Assembly: GCF_000184745.1 (NCBI RefSeq)
Contig: NC_014931.1
Coordinates: 3,286,001-3,350,000, forward strand
Direction of reading: 5' to 3'
Source: Variovorax paradoxus EPS
GTDB taxonomy: Bacteria; Pseudomonadota; Gammaproteobacteria; Burkholderiales; Burkholderiaceae_C
DNA: 64,000 bases
Shown here: positions 29,289-37,241 of the stretch, in pieces
Layout: each line of letters starts with the position of its first letter
Numbering within the stretch: position 1 is the first letter of the stretch
Program-made: the position numbers and the translations under genes
Notes under the pieces: generated by a model
What the model was told of the DNA's origin: nothing
What the model saw: only the letters and a program-made list of their open reading frames with translations
Databases searched by the model: none

Positions 29289-29804
29289 ATGACTGCGAAC
29301 AACACCGCGCCCGGCCATCGCGAGACCGTCGACTACCTGAAGCGGCACACGCTCGTGGTGGTCACGGCCGAGTCGTGCACCGCGGGCCTCATCGCCTCCC
29401 GCCTGGCCGCCGCCCCGGGCGCGGGCGAGGTGCTGGAGTGCGCTTTCGTCGTGTACGACCCGAAGGCCAAGCGGCGGTGCCTCGGCGTGCCCGCCGAGGT
29501 GCTGGAGCGCAATAACCTCACGAGCGAGCCTGTGGCACTGGAGATGGCGCGCGGCGCATTGCGCCACAGCGATGCGAACGTGGCCGTGTCCAACACCGGC
29601 GTGGCCGACGACTCGGACCCCGAGATCACGCCGGGCACCCAGTGCTACGCATGGCTGTTCCGCGATGCGCGGGGCGTGTGCGAGTTCACCGAGACGCGCG
29701 TCTTCGAGGGCGAACGCAACCAGATCCGCGAGGCCAGCGCGGACTACGCGCTCGGCCGCATCGCCCACTACCACGCGCAGTGCGGCGCGCAACACCGCGC
29801 CTGA
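29289..29804 (+). CDS. pncC: Nicotinamide-nucleotide amidohydrolase (CinA C-terminal domain type)
   Basis: This is a 171-residue stand-alone CinA C-terminal domain. It deamidates nicotinamide mononucleotide to nicotinate mononucleotide in NAD salvage. The family signature AESCTAGLIASRLAAAPGAG and the SNTGVA block are present. It lacks the N-terminal MoCF-like domain of full CinA. Several stress islands carry such short copies. It is divergent from the catalase gene across 219 bases. The sequence around the ESCTAG serine fits catalysis. Confidence 0.85.
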   Translation: MTANNTAPGHRETVDYLKRHTLVVVTAESCTAGLIASRLAAAPGAGEVLECAFVVYDPKAKRRCLGVPAEVLERNNLTSEPVALEMARGALRHSDANVAVSNTGVADDSDPEITPGTQCYAWLFRDARGVCEFTETRVFEGERNQIREASADYALGRIAHYHAQCGAQHRA

Positions 29805-29868
29805 CATCAGGCCGCGAACAGCGCCGCACTTTCATGCGGACAACAGAGCGAAAGAAAAAGGAACACCC

Positions 29869-30330
29869 ATGACCTCGATCACCAATACCAATACCAATAC
29901 CAATACCAATACCGATACCGATACCGATACCGACACCGAACGCGAGCGATGGCGCAGCACGCTCGATGCGCGCGAGGCCGTTCTCGCGGCCGATCTGCGC
30001 ACCGCCGCCGCCGAACTGCCCGATGCGCGCAACACCGACGACACCGAACGTGCGCGCGCTCCGGCCCGCGACCCCATCGACATCGCCGACGAGCGCCTGC
30101 AGAACGGCCTGCGCTATGCGGAGGCCGAGCGCGACATGGCCGAACTGCGCGACATCGATGCGGCCCGCATGCGGCTGGAGAACGGCGAGTTCGGTTTCTG
30201 CATCGATTGCGGCACCGAGATCCCGCGTGCGCGGCTGGAGGCGATGCCCGCCGCCGCGCGCTGCATCGCATGCCAGGAGCGCCACGAAGAGGCGCATCCG
30301 GCCGAGGTGCGGCTGCCGCCGGACCTCTGA
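29869..30330 (+). CDS. DksA/TraR-type zinc-finger protein with NT/DT repeat
   Basis: This 153-residue protein has a C-terminal zinc finger of the DksA/TraR family (CIDCGTEIPRARLEAMP...CIAC, spacing C-x2-C-x17-C-x2-C) and an upstream helical region rich in Glu, Arg and Ala. Such proteins bind the RNA polymerase secondary channel or act as small stress regulators. The N-terminus is unusual: residues about 6-23 are an Asn-Thr/Asp-Thr dipeptide repeat encoded by a 6-bp tandem repeat. AAGGA precedes ATG 29869. The canonical acidic coiled-coil tip of DksA is not obvious, so the role is uncertain. Confidence 0.82.
   Translation: MTSITNTNTNTNTNTDTDTDTDTERERWRSTLDAREAVLAADLRTAAAELPDARNTDDTERARAPARDPIDIADERLQNGLRYAEAERDMAELRDIDAARMRLENGEFGFCIDCGTEIPRARLEAMPAAARCIACQERHEEAHPAEVRLPPDL
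29884..29937 (+). repeat. Hexanucleotide tandem repeat inside the DksA-like gene
   Basis: Five copies of AATACC (29884-29913) are followed by three of GATACC and one GACACC (to 29937), encoding five NT and four DT dipeptides. The unit is two codons, so slippage changes tail length without a frameshift. Confidence 0.95.
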
Positions 30331-30354
30331 TTCGTCCTGCGCTCGTCCTGCGCC

Positions 30355-31257
30355 ATGTACGACGCCCTCGTCGTCGGAGGCGGGCCCGCGGGCCTGCTGG
30401 CCGCCGTCTACCTCGCGCGGTTCCGGCGCTCGGTGGCGCTCCTCGATGCCGGGCAGAGCCGCATCGCGCGCATTCCGCAATCGCACAACTACCCCGGCTT
30501 CGGCGACGGCGTTTCCGGCGCCGCGGTGCGGGACATGCTCCGTGAGCAGGTGGGCCGCTATCCGGTGGACCGGATCGACGGTTTCGCGGAACACGTCGAG
30601 CGGCGCGAGGAGGGCGGCTTTCGCCTGCACATGCGCAGTCGCGCCCTCGATGTCGATGGCCGATTGCTGCTGCTCGCCACGGGCGTGACCGACATTCCGC
30701 CTCCGATGCCGCATCTGCGCGAAGCGCTCGAAGCGGGCCTGCTGCGCTATTGCCCGGTGTGCGATGCCTACGAGGTCATAGGGCAGGCGGTCGGCGTGTA
30801 TTCGGATGGCGAGGCAGGCATCGGCGAGGCGCTGTACCTGCGCCACTTCAGCGCCGACATCACGCTCTTCATGGCCTCCGGCGGGCAGGCGCTGTCGCCG
30901 CCGCAGCGCCGCCGCCTTGCCGACGCGGGCATCCGCTGGAACGATGCGCCCATCGAGGCGATCCGCCGCGAGGGCGGGCGTGTGGCCGTCGTGCACGCGG
31001 GCGGCACCGCCTGGTGCGACACGCTCTACTGCGCGCTCGGCGTGGCGGTGCATTCGCGGATGGCCGAGAGCCTGGGCGCGGCGCTCGATGCGACCGGATA
31101 CGTCGAGGTCGATGCGCACCATGCGACGGCCGTGCCGGGCCTCTATGCCGCCGGCGACGTGTGCACGGGGCTGAACCAGATCGCGGTGGCGCTCGGCGGC
31201 GCGGCGATCGCGGCCTCGGCGATGCACCGCGCACTGCCGCCCGACTGGCCGCGCTGA
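30355..31257 (+). CDS. FAD/NAD-dependent oxidoreductase, thioredoxin-reductase-like
   Basis: This 300-residue flavoprotein has the FAD motif VVGGGPAGLLAA at the N-terminus, a redox pair CPVC near residue 136 (thioredoxin reductases usually have CATC) and the C-terminal FAD block GLYAAGDV. The NADPH-binding GxGxxA motif is degenerate (VYSDGEAGIGEA), so the electron donor is unclear. It follows the DksA-like gene by 24 bases and may share its transcript. It probably takes part in thiol or peroxide defence. Confidence 0.85.
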   Translation: MYDALVVGGGPAGLLAAVYLARFRRSVALLDAGQSRIARIPQSHNYPGFGDGVSGAAVRDMLREQVGRYPVDRIDGFAEHVERREEGGFRLHMRSRALDVDGRLLLLATGVTDIPPPMPHLREALEAGLLRYCPVCDAYEVIGQAVGVYSDGEAGIGEALYLRHFSADITLFMASGGQALSPPQRRRLADAGIRWNDAPIEAIRREGGRVAVVHAGGTAWCDTLYCALGVAVHSRMAESLGAALDATGYVEVDAHHATAVPGLYAAGDVCTGLNQIAVALGGAAIAASAMHRALPPDWPR

Positions 31258-31275
31258 TCGTCTTCTGGCTGTGCC

Positions 31276-31290
31276 GGGCATGCCGGTTGC
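31276..31290 (+). promoter_or_regulatory. Possible sigma-54-like promoter of the KGG gene
   Basis: GGGCATGCCGGTTGC has GG-N10-GC spacing and nine of eleven consensus bases, 70 bases before ATG 31361. The same 15-mer recurs at 57038-57052 without a gene downstream on that strand, which weakens the promoter reading. Confidence 0.35.
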
Positions 31291-31360
31291 CTCGCACGCG
31301 GTGGCGGGCATTCCGGCCCGCGCCAGCACCGCGCTGCATTCGCGGACACCGAAGAGACCC

Positions 31361-31570
31361 ATGACGACGATCGATCACGACGCACCCTTGCGCCCGCGGC
31401 GCGGCTTTGCAGGCATGGACCCCGAGCGCCGGCGCGAGATCGCGCGGCTCGGCGGCCGTGCCGCCCACGAACTGGGCCGAGCGCACGAGTTCACGCCCGA
31501 GGAAGCCCGCGAGGCGCGCGCCAAGAGCCTGCGCGGGCAGGATGCGGATGGCGGCGCGTCCGGTCCCTGA
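31361..31570 (+). CDS. KGG-type general stress protein
   Basis: This is a 69-residue hydrophilic protein of the con-10/KGG family. GFAGMDPERRREIARLGGRAAH, then HEFTPEEAREA, matches the repeated motif of the family with Arg for Lys in KGG. It has a single repeat block and a polar tail. Family members accumulate under desiccation, osmotic or stationary-phase stress; the biochemical role is unknown. GAGACCC precedes the ATG, a weak ribosome site. Confidence 0.85.
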   Translation: MTTIDHDAPLRPRRGFAGMDPERRREIARLGGRAAHELGRAHEFTPEEAREARAKSLRGQDADGGASGP

Positions 31571-31615
31571 TGTCGTCGGCCGTGCGGGTGGGGGTACCGG
31601 TGCGGGTGCGCGGCG

Positions 31616-32215
31616 TCAGTCGAAAGGAATCGCCGCGCGCAGCACCTTCAGCTCGAAGGAGCGCGCCAGCACCGCGTCGAAACCCGCGGCGCTGCTGGTG
31701 GCCGGCAGGCCCCGCGTGGCCACCGCATCCTCGATGGCGATCAGCCGCCCATCGAAACCGGCGCCGCGTGCCAGCCGGCCCAGCGAGCGGGCTTCGCCGG
31801 CCGAGGTGCGCAGATCGATCACCGCGAAATCCGGCTGCTCGCGCACCAGCGCTTCATAGCCGGTCACGGTATTCACCGCGAGATCGATCCGGTAGCCCGC
31901 ATGCGAGAGCAGTCCGGCAAGGCGTGCGAGGAGGTGCATGTCGTCCGAGACCACGAGCGCGCGCTCGCTCTCGGCGGTGCCGTGCCGCGCGTGGGTCATG
32001 AGCTCGCCGATGCGCTCGGCGAGTTCGTGCGCCTGACGCGCGACCACCGCGCCGGCCTTGTGCAGCACCGCGGGCGGCGCATCGTCGCGCGCCAGCACCT
32101 CGGTGGCGGCGGAAATGGCGGCGAGCGCATTGCGCGCATCGTGCGCACAGCGATCGAGTCGGGTGGGAGCGCGAAGAGACATGGACGGATTCATGGCGGA
32201 GGGAATGGCGGACAT
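31616..32215 (-). CDS. DHp-like plus degenerate receiver protein
   Basis: This is a 199-residue protein. Residues about 15-75 resemble the dimerisation/H-box helices of a histidine kinase (CAHDARNALAAISAATEVL). Residues about 85-199 look like a response-regulator receiver with a candidate phospho-acceptor Asp in FAVIDLRT, but the conserved Lys before the last strand is Arg (VLARSF). There is no ATPase domain. AGGAGC stands before ATG 32215. It could be a phosphorelay intermediate in the stress signalling of this region. Confidence 0.6.
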   Translation of the reverse strand: MSAIPSAMNPSMSLRAPTRLDRCAHDARNALAAISAATEVLARDDAPPAVLHKAGAVVARQAHELAERIGELMTHARHGTAESERALVVSDDMHLLARLAGLLSHAGYRIDLAVNTVTGYEALVREQPDFAVIDLRTSAGEARSLGRLARGAGFDGRLIAIEDAVATRGLPATSSAAGFDAVLARSFELKVLRAAIPFD

Positions 32216-32482
32216 GGCGCGATGCTCCTGCACGCGGTGTGCCTGCCGGTCGCGAAGTCGCAGAGGGCGCACCGGGTGCGCGGGCGTCAGTCTTGCGGCA
32301 AGTTTTGCCGGCACGGAAAAGACTTACAGCGGCCGTGCAGCGTGGATGACACGCGCGGCGCCGCGAGTGCCCACCATGGGATTTCAGCGGGCACCTTGCG
32401 GCACAGATCCAAAGACACAGCCGCGGGCCTCGTTGCCGATCCGGCATTTGCAAGCAATCCATTTTTTGAAGGAGTCCACCCC

Positions 32483-32986
32483 ATGCCCACCTACACCACT
32501 GGCGGCACCCCCGTTTCCACCGGCGCCACGCTCGAAGCCGACGACGTGGTCGACGTGCTCGACGACCTCTTGGAGAACGCCCGCGACGGCGAATACGGCT
32601 TCAAGGCCTGCGCCGACGAGGTCGAGTCGGCGCAGCTCAAGCAGGTGTTCCGCGACCGCGCCGCGGCCTGCGCGACCGCCGCGACGGAGCTGGGAAGGAT
32701 GATCGAGCGCTTCGGCGGCAAGGTCGACGACGGCGGCAGCGTGAGCGGCGCAATGCACCGCGGCTGGGTCCATGTGAAGGGCTCGCTCGGCGCCGACAGC
32801 GCGCTCTCGATGCTCGAGGAATGCGAGCGCGGCGAAGACGCCGCGGTGGCGCGCTACCGCAAGGCCCTGAAGGAGCCGCTGCCGGCCGACGTGCGCGCGC
32901 TGGTCGAGCGCCAGGCCGAGGGCGCGCAGCGCAACCACGACCAGATCAAGGCGCTGCGCGACCAGTTCCGCAGCAGCAAGGGCTGA
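32483..32986 (+). CDS. DUF2383 ferritin-like protein (PA2169 family)
   Basis: This is a 167-residue four-helix-bundle protein. The segments VLDDLLENARDGEYGFKAC, ELGRMIERFGG and LEECERGEDAAVARYRKAL match the PA2169/DUF2383 family, related to ferritins and rubrerythrins and often stress-induced. Glu residues that could bind metal recur in helices 1 and 3. GAAGGAG precedes the ATG. It heads a three-gene unit with the small proteins at 33003 and 33215. Confidence 0.85.
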   Translation: MPTYTTGGTPVSTGATLEADDVVDVLDDLLENARDGEYGFKACADEVESAQLKQVFRDRAAACATAATELGRMIERFGGKVDDGGSVSGAMHRGWVHVKGSLGADSALSMLEECERGEDAAVARYRKALKEPLPADVRALVERQAEGAQRNHDQIKALRDQFRSSKG

Positions 32987-33002
32987 TGAGGAGGATCGCG
33001 CC

Positions 33003-33218
33003 ATGGCCGAGACACCCAAGCAGTCGCCAGTGAACATCGACCAGAACCGCGCGGTCGGGCAGGACAGCCCGGCCGAGGGCAGCCACATGGGCCGCGAGGC
33101 CGACAAGAAGACGGGCTATCCCGGCTCGCCCGACATCGGCACCAACGCGGCGCAGAAGGCGCAGGTCGGCGAGAAGCTGCCGCCGTCCAAAGACCGAAAG
33201 GGAGCAAGTACGCCATGA
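33003..33218 (+). CDS. Small hydrophilic hypothetical protein
   Basis: This 71-residue, highly polar protein (rich in Gly, Lys, Pro, Asp and Gln) has no hydrophobic core, so it is probably disordered. GAGGA lies eight bases before the ATG. It overlaps the start of the next gene by four bases. No family recognised; it resembles the many small hydrophilic proteins of this region. Confidence 0.6.
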   Translation: MAETPKQSPVNIDQNRAVGQDSPAEGSHMGREADKKTGYPGSPDIGTNAAQKAQVGEKLPPSKDRKGASTP

Positions 33219-33469
33219 AGGATTCGATCCGCCAGATCAAGCCCGGCGCGTTCCAGCAGTCGGTCGCGGGCGAGGAAGACCCGGGCGCCTCGATCGACCT
33301 GCCGCCCACCGCCGCGCCCCGGCGCGGCGACGAAGCGCCCGCCGGCACACCCGGCACCGGCGAAGTGCAGTGCCCCGCGTGCGGCGGCAGCGGCCGTGGC
33401 ATCGGGGATGCGACCTGCCCGGAATGCAACGGCACCGGCAAGGTGAACCGCGGCATCGGCGGCGGTTGA
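33215..33469 (+). CDS. Small DnaJ-type zinc-finger protein
   Basis: This is an 84-residue protein. The C-terminal part has two CxxCxGxG repeats (CPACGGSG and CPECNGTG), as in the DnaJ central zinc domain; the N-terminal half is polar. One such pair can form a single zinc centre. No J-domain is present, so it is a lone cysteine-rich domain. It overlaps the preceding gene (ATGA). A perfect 9-bp inverted repeat (33483-33508), shared with the end of the convergent gene, follows it. Confidence 0.7.
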   Translation: MKDSIRQIKPGAFQQSVAGEEDPGASIDLPPTAAPRRGDEAPAGTPGTGEVQCPACGGSGRGIGDATCPECNGTGKVNRGIGGG

Positions 33470-33493
33470 GCAAGGCGGCCGTGCGGGAAGCCA

Positions 33494-34906
33494 CTACGTG
33501 CTTCCCGCCGTCCGCGCAATGCGCGCGAACCACGCGCCGAGCTTGCCGCGTGAGTACGCAAGCGCGTGATAGAGCGTGAGTGCGGCGCGCGCCCAACCCA
33601 GGTAGAGCCACGGCGCGCGTGCAGCCCGCGACACCGCGAAGAGCCGCCGGCTCCAGGTGCTGATCGCGGCGCGTGTGCGGTACACCAACTTGCGCTGCCA
33701 TGCGATGCCGGTGTCGGCCTGCACGCGCTTGACCGGGCGCACGCTGCCGGCACGGGCGCGTTGCCAACTGAGGCGATAGGCGAGCCCTTCGCGCCGGTGC
33801 CGCAGGCCCGCCGCTTGCGTGCGCGCCACGAACGCCGCATCGACCGGCGCCAATGCGAGCCGCCCTTCGTCGATGGCGCGCGCGACCATCGCCTGCATGC
33901 GCGCACTGCGCACGATCACGACATTGGTGCCGCGCCCGTCAGACGTATACGGCTCCACCCACGCGTCGCCGAAAGCGATGTCGGCGGTCTCGCTCACCAC
34001 GTCGTCGCAGAAATTGCAGGCCTCGTTCTGGAAGAAGCCGGAACCCCAGTCGCCTTCGGCCAGGTGAAACCAGTCGCGCTGCACCGTGCGGCCGTCGCGC
34101 AGTTCGAAGTGCGCGGTGTACCAGTTGGCCGGGCGCTGCGCGTTCTTCAGCCGGAAGTCCACGCCGCGCACTTCGGCCATCGGCACGGCCATCTGGAGCG
34201 CGAAGCTCTCGATGAGGCGCGTGCTCTTCATGTGGCCGCAGAAGAGGCCCAGCGTGGCGACGATGCGCTCGCGCATCACCGGGTCTTCGCGCCGCAGCAA
34301 CTGCACCGCCTTCACGAAGCAGGGCACGCCGACCACGGCGTAGCGCCCGGGTTCGCGGCGGATCGTCTCCAGCACCTCGGACATTTCCACCGGGTAGTAG
34401 CGCGACTTGGCGCCCGCCGCCAGCTCGTCGGGTGTGCGCGAGAGGCGGTAGCGAAAGAGGCGTTCGCCATCGGCTGGCGCCACGTGTGCGACCGCATCGA
34501 CCGCGCCGGTGCGCAGCAGCTCGCCGGCGGTCCAGCTCACCATGCCGCCCGAGCTGCCGCGTTCGCGAAAGCCGGGTTCCGCGACATGGCCGACATAGGC
34601 GGCGCGGAAGCGCCCGACCTCGCCGTCGGCATGTGCCGTGTCCGCGAACAAGTCGTCGGCCAGTTGCGACTCGTTGGCCGCGACCGGCGAGAACGGACAG
34701 GTGCGCGCAAACGGTGCCGGCCCCTCGCGCAGCCATGCCGGCGAGCCGCGTGGCCTGAGCTCGCCGTAGCGGTCGAGCGCCATGTCGACCCTGTGCGCAT
34801 CGAGCCGGCCCTGCGCAACGCAACTGCCGCAGCCGATGCACAGCCCCGCGCGCACGATCGCATCGGGCCCCGCCGGGTTCGCGTGTTCGAGGCGGCGCTC
34901 AGGCAC
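33494..34906 (-). CDS. FrhB/FdhB-type iron-sulfur oxidoreductase (F420 hydrogenase beta-subunit family)
   Basis: This is a 470-residue protein. The N-terminus has a 4Fe-4S motif (CIGCGSC, then a later CP), followed by the FrhB N- and C-terminal domains (RERGSSGGMVSWTAGELL, GVPCFVKAVQLL, GLFCGHMKS). A second cysteine cluster EACNFCDDV lies at about 290. GTG 34906, with GAGG upstream, is preferred over ATG 34924. The start overlaps the stop of the pyruvyltransferase gene by eight bases. This family pairs with pyruvyltransferases in polysaccharide loci and is not evidence for coenzyme F420, which this lineage is not known to make. Flavin use is likely. Confidence 0.85.
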   Translation of the reverse strand: MPERRLEHANPAGPDAIVRAGLCIGCGSCVAQGRLDAHRVDMALDRYGELRPRGSPAWLREGPAPFARTCPFSPVAANESQLADDLFADTAHADGEVGRFRAAYVGHVAEPGFRERGSSGGMVSWTAGELLRTGAVDAVAHVAPADGERLFRYRLSRTPDELAAGAKSRYYPVEMSEVLETIRREPGRYAVVGVPCFVKAVQLLRREDPVMRERIVATLGLFCGHMKSTRLIESFALQMAVPMAEVRGVDFRLKNAQRPANWYTAHFELRDGRTVQRDWFHLAEGDWGSGFFQNEACNFCDDVVSETADIAFGDAWVEPYTSDGRGTNVVIVRSARMQAMVARAIDEGRLALAPVDAAFVARTQAAGLRHRREGLAYRLSWQRARAGSVRPVKRVQADTGIAWQRKLVYRTRAAISTWSRRLFAVSRAARAPWLYLGWARAALTLYHALAYSRGKLGAWFARIARTAGST

Positions 34907-36098
34907 GGCGCGCCTCGCGCGCATCGAGCACTGCAGTCGAAGCCAGCGGCGCCAGCGCGTCCTGCAGGTAGGCCATCGACGTGGTGCGCAGCGCGGCGAT
35001 GCGCGCATGCACCGCGGCCGCGACCGGCACCGAAAGCCCGACCTCCCAGTTCCCCGGCGCCGTGGCCGCATCGACCAGGTGCCGCCGAGCGCCGAGCGTG
35101 ACGAGCAGGTCGTCGATCTTGATGGCGCGGTAAGGCGACTGCTCGCAGACGAAAGGCTTGCCGTGGCGCAGTGCGAACACGCAGCCATGGAAAAAATTGG
35201 TGGCCACCGCGCCCGCGAGCGCCATGAAGCGGGCGAAGTCTTCCGGGCCGGCGGTGAGCCATTGCACGTCGGCCCAGTCGTTGCGGTAGCCGATGCTCAC
35301 GATGTGCAGGCCGTGCCGCCGCGCATGCGCGCGCACCCGCTCGGCGAACCAGCCGCTGAAGTTGTGGCCGTACAGCGCGATGCAGCGCGACGCGGGGTTG
35401 TCGTCCCCATCGGTCTCCGGCGGCCGCAGCGCCGAAGCGAACTGAAGGCAGGGGTCGAGCACCAGCGCCGGCACATCGCCCAGGCTCTGCGCGATGAGCG
35501 CGCGCGAATTGCCGTCGCGCACCGAAAGCGCATCGAAGCGGCGCAGCGCCGCGGCCCGGTGCGGCGGCACGCCTCGCGCCACCGGGTGGTTGCCGAAGCT
35601 GGCCGCATAGGCCACGAGGCGACCGGCGCGCAGGCCTTCGCCGAAGAAGGGCGGGCAGTCGCGGAACCAAGGATGCGCGAAGTTCCAGACCTCGTCGCTG
35701 CCGACCACCACCGCATCGCAGTGCGGCATGTCCTGCGGGCTTTCGAGTTCGAAGGGGCGCGTCAGCGGCAACGCCTCGATGGCGTCGAGAAAGCGCCGCG
35801 TCTTGCGGGCATACACGCGCCGGTCGGCGGGCGGCGTGGCGCCGGGCTGCGCCGGCTGCAGCGCGCAGCGCCACTCGGCGAGGTCGATGCGGCGCGAACG
35901 GTGGTCGAGCACCACCGCGCGGTACCCCAGGCCGCGCAGCCCTTCGGCCAGGCAGCGGGCCTGCCAGTACGAGCCGTAGTTGATGCAGCGGTGGAAGGTG
36001 AGCACGCCGACCTGCGGCATCGGCGCGGGCTCCGGCAAGCGCGGCAGGTGGCGCCCGGAGCCATCGCGGGGAGGAAGGAGCAGTGCGGGCATTTGCAT
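34899..36098 (-). CDS. Polysaccharide pyruvyl transferase family protein
   Basis: This is a 399-residue protein of the CsaB/WcaK type, which transfers a pyruvyl ketal from phosphoenolpyruvate to a sugar. GVLTFHRCINYGSYWQARC opens the domain. VVGSDEVWNF and ATNFFHGCVFALRHGKPFV are the other hallmark blocks. The conserved domain starts at Met27 (36020), which has GGAG nine bases upstream, so that start is a serious alternative to 36098. It forms an operon with the FrhB-type gene. Together they are likely to modify a surface or storage glycan. Confidence 0.85.
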   Translation of the reverse strand: MQMPALLLPPRDGSGRHLPRLPEPAPMPQVGVLTFHRCINYGSYWQARCLAEGLRGLGYRAVVLDHRSRRIDLAEWRCALQPAQPGATPPADRRVYARKTRRFLDAIEALPLTRPFELESPQDMPHCDAVVVGSDEVWNFAHPWFRDCPPFFGEGLRAGRLVAYAASFGNHPVARGVPPHRAAALRRFDALSVRDGNSRALIAQSLGDVPALVLDPCLQFASALRPPETDGDDNPASRCIALYGHNFSGWFAERVRAHARRHGLHIVSIGYRNDWADVQWLTAGPEDFARFMALAGAVATNFFHGCVFALRHGKPFVCEQSPYRAIKIDDLLVTLGARRHLVDAATAPGNWEVGLSVPVAAAVHARIAALRTTSMAYLQDALAPLASTAVLDAREARRA

Positions 36099-36178
36099 GA
36101 CGGACAACGCTAGCGGCGCACGCACGGCACGGCGTCGGACGATGCGCCGTGGCCCGGTGCGTGCCGCACGCGGTGCGC

Positions 36179-36193
36179 GGGCACGTCGATTGC
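36179..36193 (+). promoter_or_regulatory. Candidate sigma-54 promoter of the small gene at 36209
   Basis: GGGCACGTCGATTGC matches TGGCACG-N4-TTGC at ten of eleven positions with GG-N10-GC spacing. It lies 15 bases before ATG 36209, the same distance as the rpoN element from its start codon. The transcript would be almost leaderless for that ATG, or have a 20-base leader to ATG 36224. Confidence 0.5.
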
Positions 36194-36208
36194 CCGTGGA
36201 CCCCGGCC

Positions 36209-36445
36209 ATGAACCACGTCCCCATGCAGGTGCAACTCGGCAACGGGTGGGCCTGCCAGATCGAGGTTCACTGCAAGCAAAACGGTTCTTGCAACGGCCG
36301 TGCGGAGGTCTCATGCAACGGCACTCGGCGCTGCGTGCTGATGGCATTGAACATCGAAGGCTCCGACGACGTGCTCGAAAACCTGATGCAGCGCGTGCGC
36401 CTCTACATGGCGCACGCGGCCTGCCCCGAAGACGACGGCGATTGA
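36209..36445 (+). CDS. Small hypothetical protein with several cysteines
   Basis: This 78-residue protein has five Cys, mostly in its first half (WACQIEVHCKQNGSCNG, then VSCNGTRRC), and an amphipathic C-terminal helix. The Cys/Asn-rich pattern could bind metal but matches no family I know. ATG 36224 is an alternative start. It is divergent from the pyruvyltransferase gene and is preceded by a strong sigma-54-like element. Confidence 0.6.
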   Translation: MNHVPMQVQLGNGWACQIEVHCKQNGSCNGRAEVSCNGTRRCVLMALNIEGSDDVLENLMQRVRLYMAHAACPEDDGD

Positions 36446-36457
36446 CCGATCGGTCGA

Positions 36458-37228
36458 TCAGCGTGCGGCACCCGCAGGCGGGTGCGCATGCGGCGTGGCC
36501 GTCGGGTCGGCGAGCTGCACGGCCTGGCCCTTCTGCCAGGCATCGGCGCCGGGCGCGATGGACGGCGCGGCGATGTCTTCGCGGTTCTTGCGCTTCTCGG
36601 CGCTCTGCACGCCGAAGCGGCGGTCGCGCTCTTCCACCATGGCGGCGTTCGCCTGCCCATCGGCGGTGAAGCCCATCATGAGCTGCGGCGTGCCGAGCGG
36701 CAGTTCCTTCTGCTGGTCGGTGTGCCAGGTGTGGAAGGTCTTGCCGTAGGTGCCGACCAGCTTCTTCATGAGCGCATGCTCGGCCGCCTGCGGAATCCCG
36801 GGTGCGATGAGCTGGCCCGACTTCACCTCGTGCACATGGCTGTGCCAGAGAGCCTTCTCGGCATCGGGCAGCGTGTTGAACAGGCGCTCGCTCACGATGT
36901 ATTCCACGCCCATGAGCTTGGCCGACTTCTGGTTGCCGTCGAAGATCACGCACTGGATCACTTCGTCGTTGAGCACGGCGCAGTAGTGGTGCGCTTCCAT
37001 CTGCGCATCCATCCGGCCGCTGTAGAAGTGGAAGCCGTCGAGGTAGGCGTTGAGCGCTTCGATGGGCGGCTTGTCCTGCAGCAGCGCCGCGCCGGTTTCC
37101 AGCACCGCGGTGCCGGCGCGCTTGTCCGCGCCGGGCGCCTGGACGTTCGACGGGCTGGGCTTGTCGCCGCAGGCCGCGATGGCGGTCGCGAGCGCCAGCA
37201 GCGCCGCCCCTTGCAGCAGATGCCGCAT
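36458..37228 (-). CDS. OBAP/DUF1264 family lipoprotein
   Basis: This is a 256-residue lipoprotein. A signal peptide ends in the lipobox AIAAC-G, so Cys20 should be acylated and the protein membrane-anchored. The core (YLDGFHFYSGRMDAQMEAHHYCAVLN, WHSHVHEVKSG, TWHTDQ) matches the oil-body-associated protein family (DUF1264), which also occurs in bacteria. Histidines are conserved, but no activity is known. It lies 13 bases downstream of the SDR gene at 37242 and probably shares its transcript. Confidence 0.85.
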   Translation of the reverse strand: MRHLLQGAALLALATAIAACGDKPSPSNVQAPGADKRAGTAVLETGAALLQDKPPIEALNAYLDGFHFYSGRMDAQMEAHHYCAVLNDEVIQCVIFDGNQKSAKLMGVEYIVSERLFNTLPDAEKALWHSHVHEVKSGQLIAPGIPQAAEHALMKKLVGTYGKTFHTWHTDQQKELPLGTPQLMMGFTADGQANAAMVEERDRRFGVQSAEKRKNREDIAAPSIAPGADAWQKGQAVQLADPTATPHAHPPAGAAR

Positions 37229-37241
37229 CGCGTGGCCCGCC

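Noticed and set aside
33483..33508. Terminator between the convergent genes at 33.5 kb
   Set aside because: A perfect 9-bp stem (GCGGGAAGC/GCTTCCCGC) exists, but it lies within the last codons of the FrhB gene and has no T-run on either strand.
33494..34906. Coenzyme F420-dependent hydrogenase subunit
   Set aside because: The FrhB domain is shared by many oxidoreductases; no hydrogenase or F420 genes are nearby, and the partner is a pyruvyl transferase.
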